Positions 59,735 through 64,000 of a stretch of DNA of 64,000 nucleotides are shown one piece after another (positions within the stretch are counted from its first letter, which is position 1; each line of letters opens with the position of its first letter). The position numbers and the translations under genes were made by a program. This DNA is from a virus. The notes under the pieces are model-generated. The model was not told the DNA's origin, ran no database searches, and worked only from the letters and a program-made list of their open reading frames with translations. The DNA is taken from positions 1 through 64,000 of IMG/VR virus record IMGVR_UViG_3300045125_000058; one strand, written 5' to 3'.

Positions 59735-60881
59735 TCTCCAATCACATAAAGTTGATAACTGAAAAGTTTATTCAGATTCCGGTTTGGGAAAATGGTTCAA
59801 CAAGGAATCTGCTGGTGGTGGACCTGGTTGGGATCGTTACAATACCAAGGGTGAAAGAGTCGGCAAATGTGGTGATGCCAAGGAAGGAGAAGCCTATGCT
59901 GCATGCCTGAGTCGTCAAAAGGCAGATAAACTTGGAAAGAAAAAGATTGGAAGTTTTGTACGCAGAAAGCGTGCAGCACAAAACAAGGCAGGAAGAGGCA
60001 AGAAGGGCGAAGGAAAGAGCGGAAAGAAGCCAATCTTTGTAAAGACGGGGGTGACTGAAGTAAAGGAATGTTTTGATTCTTTCTTGGTTGAAAATTCAAA
60101 TCATGTCATTCCATTAAAATTTGCAAGCATTGAAGCACAGGAACTTCTTCCATTTGATTTGATCATCAATGAAAATGGTGATTTCCTGAATGTAGACATG
60201 ATTGAAATTACAGAAGATGGGAAGTATGAAGTAACCTTCACAGATGAATTTGGCTGCGAATTGAAAGAGTCTTTCAGTCCAGATACAACTATGGGATTTG
60301 TTGATGTAACTGAAGGTGGAGAATACAATGACTTTGATGAAATGCTGGAACTTCACGAAGAAGAAAAGAAAAAAGTCAAACTCAACAAGATCATGCGTGG
60401 TGATGTCAAAAAGTACAAAGTTTATGTAAAGAATGATAAAGGAAATGTCGTCAAGGTAAACTTTGGTGATCCTAACATGGAAATCAAGCGTGATGATCCT
60501 GCACGAAGAAAGAACTTCCGTGCCCGTCATAACTGCGACAATCCCGGTCCTCGTTGGAAAGCTCGTTATTGGGCTTGTAAGACTTGGAGTGCAAAGCCAG
60601 TTTCTGCCATGTTGAAGGAATCAGAAATTCTTGATGAAGCCAATAACAAACCAAAGAATCCAAAAAAATGGTCATCCTGCATTGCACAAGCAAAACAAAA
60701 ATTTGATGTGTATCCATCTGCATATGCAAACGCTTGGGCTGCAAAATGCTACAAAGGCAAAGGTGGAAAGTGGAAAAAATTGACAGAAGAGATCGCAGAA
60801 TATGCTCTTAACAGCATGAAGAACAAAATTTATAATCCAGATCTTTTTGGATTGATAAAGAATAGAAACGGTAAAAATTAA
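59731..60881 (+). CDS. Conserved late basic virion protein
   Basis: About 383 residues. ATG overlapping the previous stop gives MISNHIKLITE, then (indel near 59763) VYSDSGLGKWFNKESAGGGP, a conserved start of marine T4-like virion proteins, followed by ECG-like GKCGDAKEGEAYAACLSRQ and VRRKRAAQNKAGRGKKGEG. A second domain KKYKVYVKNDKGNVVKVNFG, DPNMEIKRDDPARRKNFRAR, HNCDNPGPRWKARYWACK is a Cys/Trp/Arg-rich conserved phage module. An alternative start at 59688 exists. Confidence 0.68.
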
Positions 60882-60882
60882 T

Positions 60883-60889
60883 CTAAATA
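60883..60889 (+). promoter_or_regulatory. Late promoter CTAAATA
   Basis: 11 nt before the ATG at 60901, with a GAGAAG ribosome site between. Confidence 0.6.
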
Positions 60890-60900
60890 GAAGAGAAGCC

Positions 60901-61456
60901 ATGAAATTTAAACAATTACTTTCAAAAATCAACACATTGGTCGAAAATGCTCCTGAGCAAACTTTCGGTGGTGGTCTTTACATCGGAGATCCCCAAGGAG
61001 CAGGAAAAGTTTCAGCTCTTTCCGACAAAGGAACTTTTAATCTAAAACTTCCTCGTTCGATTGATGCAATCAATGCATTGCTTCATACCTTTTCAAACAG
61101 AGATTACATCGATCCAGATGGTCTGACAGGCATCGTAAAGCAGAAGTTGAATCACTTTGGCCTTGACTTCTCTTGCAGTGGCAAGGTTGGCGATGGCGAG
61201 AATGTATATGAACTTGTTCAATACGGAAGCCCACAACTGGGTGTATATGGACAAAATCCTTATGATGATGTTAATAAGACAGGCTTTAAGCAAGGTGATG
61301 GAATCAAGGAAAAACTAGGCCACTCCCTAAATTTGGTAGTATCTGTTCAAAGAATGCCAAATGGTCTTCGTAAAAGTCGGAATGATGATTGTTCCAGCCA
61401 ATTCTTCTTCATACAACAGTGACATGGCAGGTTCTGATTGTGGATGCCAGCATTAA
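60901..61456 (+). CDS. Virion structural protein
   Basis: About 185 residues, one indel near 61376. MKFKQLLSKINTLVENAPEQ, FGGGLYIGDPQGAGKVSALS, then SIDAINALLHTFSNRDYIDP; the end, in the shifted frame, is VGMMIVPANSSSYNSDMAGS, DCGCQH. The pattern matches small conserved structural proteins of marine T4-like phages. Location on the virion unknown. Confidence 0.65.
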
Positions 61457-61463
61457 TCTATTG

Positions 61464-61862
61464 ATGCAAGAAAAAATAAATTCTCTGACAGAAGAAAACT
61501 TTGTTGAATTCTGTCAGAGATATTATTTTAATCCAGAGTGTTCTGGAAAGAATGAGTTCGTGGATGACCTCAAGCGTGTAAAATACATAAAAAGATTATT
61601 GCAAAAAATCCATAAGCACAAGACTCTAAAGTCAATTCGTGAACGATTAATAATAAACCATCTGATAATTTTAAGAAATGTATTCGGGGACCAAAATTGT
61701 TCCCGAATTTTGTTTTTCAAGTTAGAACCTCGACTACACTCATATCTCAAATCTTTCACCGTATTCTTGGAATTTGAGATAAAAAATTCACCAGAAGTAA
61801 GATACTCAGAATTGAATACTGATCCCAGAGTGGATCGAAAACTCTCTCTGACAGAAAACTAA
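61464..61862 (+). CDS. Conserved T4-like marine phage protein
   Basis: 132 residues, MQEKINSLTEENFVEFCQRY, YFNPECSGKNEFVDDLKRVK, YIKRLLQKIHKHKTLKSIRE, RLIINHLIILRNVFGDQNCS, RILFFKLEPRLHSYLKSFTV. All-helical and basic. The R-Y-Y-F-N-P-E-C and R-L-I-x-N-H-L-I-x-L-x-N-V-F-G motifs recur in a conserved protein of unknown function beside structural genes of marine T4-like phages. Stop in CTAAATA. Confidence 0.72.
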   Translation: MQEKINSLTEENFVEFCQRYYFNPECSGKNEFVDDLKRVKYIKRLLQKIHKHKTLKSIRERLIINHLIILRNVFGDQNCSRILFFKLEPRLHSYLKSFTVFLEFEIKNSPEVRYSELNTDPRVDRKLSLTEN

Positions 61863-61865
61863 ATA
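61859..61865 (+). promoter_or_regulatory. Late promoter CTAAATA containing a stop codon
   Basis: Contains TAA 61860-61862; next ATG 6 nt downstream. Confidence 0.65.
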
Positions 61866-61871
61866 TTTTAG

Positions 61872-63610
61872 ATGCGTCCCGGAAACTTGGTTCCATCCTT
61901 TTACTTCTATAAGTTGGCTGATGCTCTCAGCAGCCCTTATACGTCTTTGACGGCCTATTCCGCTGGATTGATCGACGCACAGGGAAATGTCTTAAAGCCA
62001 GAAAGCAGCATCGATCCTTTTGAATATCTTGTCATAAAATTGAAAAAGATCTTCGATCAATTGCCTTATGGAATGACAAGAGCCAGACTTGGAAATTATC
62101 TATCAACTCTTCAATTGTTTTCTGAAGAAGTAGAACAGTTTGACATTACTCAAGAACAATTTCATTGTTTGGTTGAAGGGCTTGTAACTCAGTACTCAAA
62201 TGGAGAATTGAGTTATTTGGAGTTGCTTGAAGACATGTCAACAGGTGGTGGAGCTGGTGCTTTGGGAGTTCCTGCACAAGGTGGAAATATCAATCAAGGT
62301 GGTATAGCCGGATTTGATCCACGACTTGGAATGCCTCTTCAAAGAAGAAAGACTCCAAAGTACTTTGACAACTGTGAAATATTTGAAGTGTGTCCAGAAG
62401 AATTTTTGCAATTAAAGGCAGCAAGAACTTGGAAAGAAGTTCCCGAAGGTGATACAAAAAATTATCTGCAACGATTTCAACGAAGAAACAAGGGTGGAAA
62501 GATTGCTGTCAAGTCTTTGAACCCATTGAACGCGGAGCATGAATTGCATTGGATCAATTATCCTGCCAAAAACTTTATGGAAGATATTGACTTGTCTTTT
62601 TTTCTGAATTGTTAACTGAAACAAATGATGACAATCCAGATAGATTTGATGGTCCTGATGGAGGATCACAAGCAGATTCATCAGAGGTTGCATTGGGTCA
62701 AGTTTCAAAACAAATTGCAGATGTTGCAAAAGCAAGAGAACAAAAAAGGGGACACACTCCACCAAGAAGTTTTCCAGACGATCCACATAAAGAATTTGTG
62801 GCACATATGAAGCATCTTATGTTTCAATATTCAGACCCCAATGTATCTAAAGGAAGAAAAACAGAAATTGAAGGCAGAATGTTATTTCATGCCAAAGCAT
62901 ACAATATGCTAAAAGACAATCACGAAGAATTGTCAAAATATATTGCACGTGCACATCCAATGATTCATTCAAGCACAAGTGCTAATGATAGTGAAATAAG
63001 AAAAGAGGGTGATTCTTTGTTTGTTCAACATGGAAAAGATGGTGTTGTCACACACCCATTAGAAATAAAAGGCAAAGGTGGCAACATAAAGGACAGCATT
63101 ACAAATGAACAAAAAGATCACCTGATAAAACATTATGGTCACTTAATGCCAACATGGGTTCAAGGAGCATCAGCACATCCAGTTGCTGGCCAAAGATTTA
63201 TGTTTCAAACTCATCATGGCAAAAAATTAGAGGAAGAATTTAAAGCAGCCTTGGATGCCGAAGAAGCTGATGCCATAAAAGATCAAAGAGTCTCAATGAG
63301 ACACCAGATTCTTTCTAGTTTAAAAGCACAACCTTCACATTTGGTTAGAAAAATAGGAAAACGATTCTATTATTTTGGAAATCCGACCACATCAGAACCT
63401 AAACTCAGATTAGGTTGGTCTGGAAAAGAACGAGGCCAAGAAGTTCCAGAAAGAAGAACTTCCCTTAGAATCGAACGAAATTTAGGACAAAATAAAAAAT
63501 TTAATGGTGAATTGGTAAGAATAACCCAAGATGAATATTCACCTTGGGTTTCTTCTCTTGATGAAGTCTCAAAAACTCAATTTGAGACACTTTTCAAACA
63601 ACATCATTAA
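61872..63610 (+). CDS. Conserved structural-region protein, probably one long gene
   Basis: About 579 residues if the T-run near 62597 contains an indel: the first frame ends DIDLSFF, the second continues SELLTETNDDNPDRFDGPDG. No ATG supports a separate second gene (only a TTG at 62609). N-terminal SFYFYKLADALSSPYTSLTA, YSAGLIDAQGNVLKPES is conserved in T4-like marine phages. The C-terminal half has GRMLFHAKAYNMLKDNHEEL, FVQHGKDGVVTHPLEIKGKG and ends SKTQFETLFKQHH. Function unknown. Confidence 0.6.
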
Positions 63611-63828
63611 TCCTGAATAAAGTTTTTCTTCTTACAGCATTTGGGTTTTATGCAAGAGTTTCTTTCTCGGGCTTCATTGATTATTTTTGTATCCGCATCT
63701 TCCCAACCAGTTTTGTATTCCTTCCAATAAGGATCCATTCCAAAAACTGCTTGATTTGGAAGTTCACCACCATTCATACGACAATTAAAACCCTTATCAT
63801 AACCTTCACCTGGCTTGTATAGACTCAT
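63607..63828 (-). CDS. Small Cys-rich-tail protein
   Basis: Intact 73 residues: MSLYKPGEGYDKGFNCRMNG, GELPNQAVFGMDPYWKEYKT, GWEDADTKIINEARERNSC, tail CIKPKCCKKKNFIQD. The N-terminal part resembles short phage proteins with YxxGWxDA motif. Three Cys near the end may bind metal. Unknown role. It overlaps the end of the plus-strand gene by 4 nt, tail to tail. Confidence 0.6.
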   Translation of the reverse strand: MSLYKPGEGYDKGFNCRMNGGELPNQAVFGMDPYWKEYKTGWEDADTKIINEARERNSCIKPKCCKKKNFIQD

Positions 63829-63830
63829 AA

Positions 63831-64000
63831 TTAATCCTTTTGTCTAGGGGGCATTGGAATCATTTGAATTTGATTGAGAACTTTATCCAAAGCCTTCACG
63901 TGAGCATACTGTTCAGTGATCGCTAGATATCCACGAATCTCAATCAACTTCATGTATTCATCTTGAGTAAAGTTTACCACAGTAGACTTTCTTGAATTTT
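63831..64000 (-). CDS. Partial unrecognised protein (runs off the window)
   Basis: Minus-strand open frame entering from the right edge: NSRKSTVVNFTQDEYMKLIE, IRGYLAITEQYAHVKALDKV, LNQIQMIPMPPRQKD with TAA at 63831-63833. Helical, no motif recognised. Its stop is 3 nt before the downstream ATG at 63828, so both are co-transcribed. Confidence 0.6.
   Translation of the reverse strand, partial: NSRKSTVVNFTQDEYMKLIEIRGYLAITEQYAHVKALDKVLNQIQMIPMPPRQKD

Noticed and set aside
18985-62000. UAG stop-codon reassignment suggested by the CTA-containing tRNA-like element
   Set aside because: gp62 ends in TAG at the normal length, and no intact gene shows in-frame TAG; too weak to claim recoding.
1-64000. 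Bacterial chromosome or prophage segment
   Set aside because: No host housekeeping genes, integrase or att site seen; gene order and promoters are those of a lytic T4-like phage.

Overview
The window is part of the genome of a T4-like tailed phage with a contractile tail, AT-rich by eye, probably infecting a Gram-negative bacterium. The evidence is a T4-type replication and recombination set (UvsW, gp47/gp46, gp45, gp44/gp62, RegA, gp43 polymerase, UvsX, gp41 helicase, gp61 primase) together with the late sigma factor gp55 and late promoters of the TATAAATA/CTAAATA type. A circularly permuted ssrA gene suggests a host from a lineage that uses split tmRNA (alphaproteobacteria, some betaproteobacteria, some cyanobacteria); this is inference only. 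Many obviously single genes are broken by one-base shifts, mostly at homopolymers. This is what an unpolished long-read assembly looks like, so gene spans below are reconstructed across those breaks. 'Apparent indel' in an entry means this.

Layout. 90-2340 (-): an LSm-like small protein, uvsW and a small gene. 2375-2440: back-to-back early promoters. 2454-13502 (+): an 11-kb glycan module of glycosyltransferases, methyltransferases and nucleotide-sugar epimerases, including an epimerase-cupin-C-methyltransferase fusion. 13544-19805: gp55, gp47, gp46, a late sugar-binding-like gene, a small basic gene, gp45, gp44, gp62, regA. 19808-21031: a GT2 glycosyltransferase. 21058-37561: a fibre/adhesin region with two collagen-like proteins, a DUF285-type repeat adhesin, two proteins with Mtd-like N-termini and three LamG-like lectins. 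37602-38117: dUTPase. 38121-40112 (-): a late lysis/membrane cassette with a 3TM holin and a small lipoprotein. 40185-48206: DUF1599, DNA polymerase, UvsX, helicase, primase and ThyX. 48232-50120: class II ribonucleotide reductase. 50127-50711: three tRNAs, a tRNA-like element, a permuted tmRNA and a terminator. 50738-52167: a micro-ORF, a RuvC-like nuclease, and FmdB and HNH genes on the minus strand. 52208-64000: large low-complexity virion-type proteins, a PD-(D/E)XK nuclease, a NUMOD-like protein and conserved virion genes.

Regulation is unusually legible. Early promoters fit TTGAYW-N16-TATAAT, and in six cases the start codon lies 6-7 nt after the -10 box, predicting leaderless mRNAs. 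Late promoters (TATAAATA/CTAAATA) often contain the TAA stop of the upstream gene and sit 4-11 nt before the next start. Strongest candidates for something new: the permuted phage tmRNA, the near-leaderless promoter layout, the triple-domain sugar enzyme with its glycan module, and the DUF285 adhesin.
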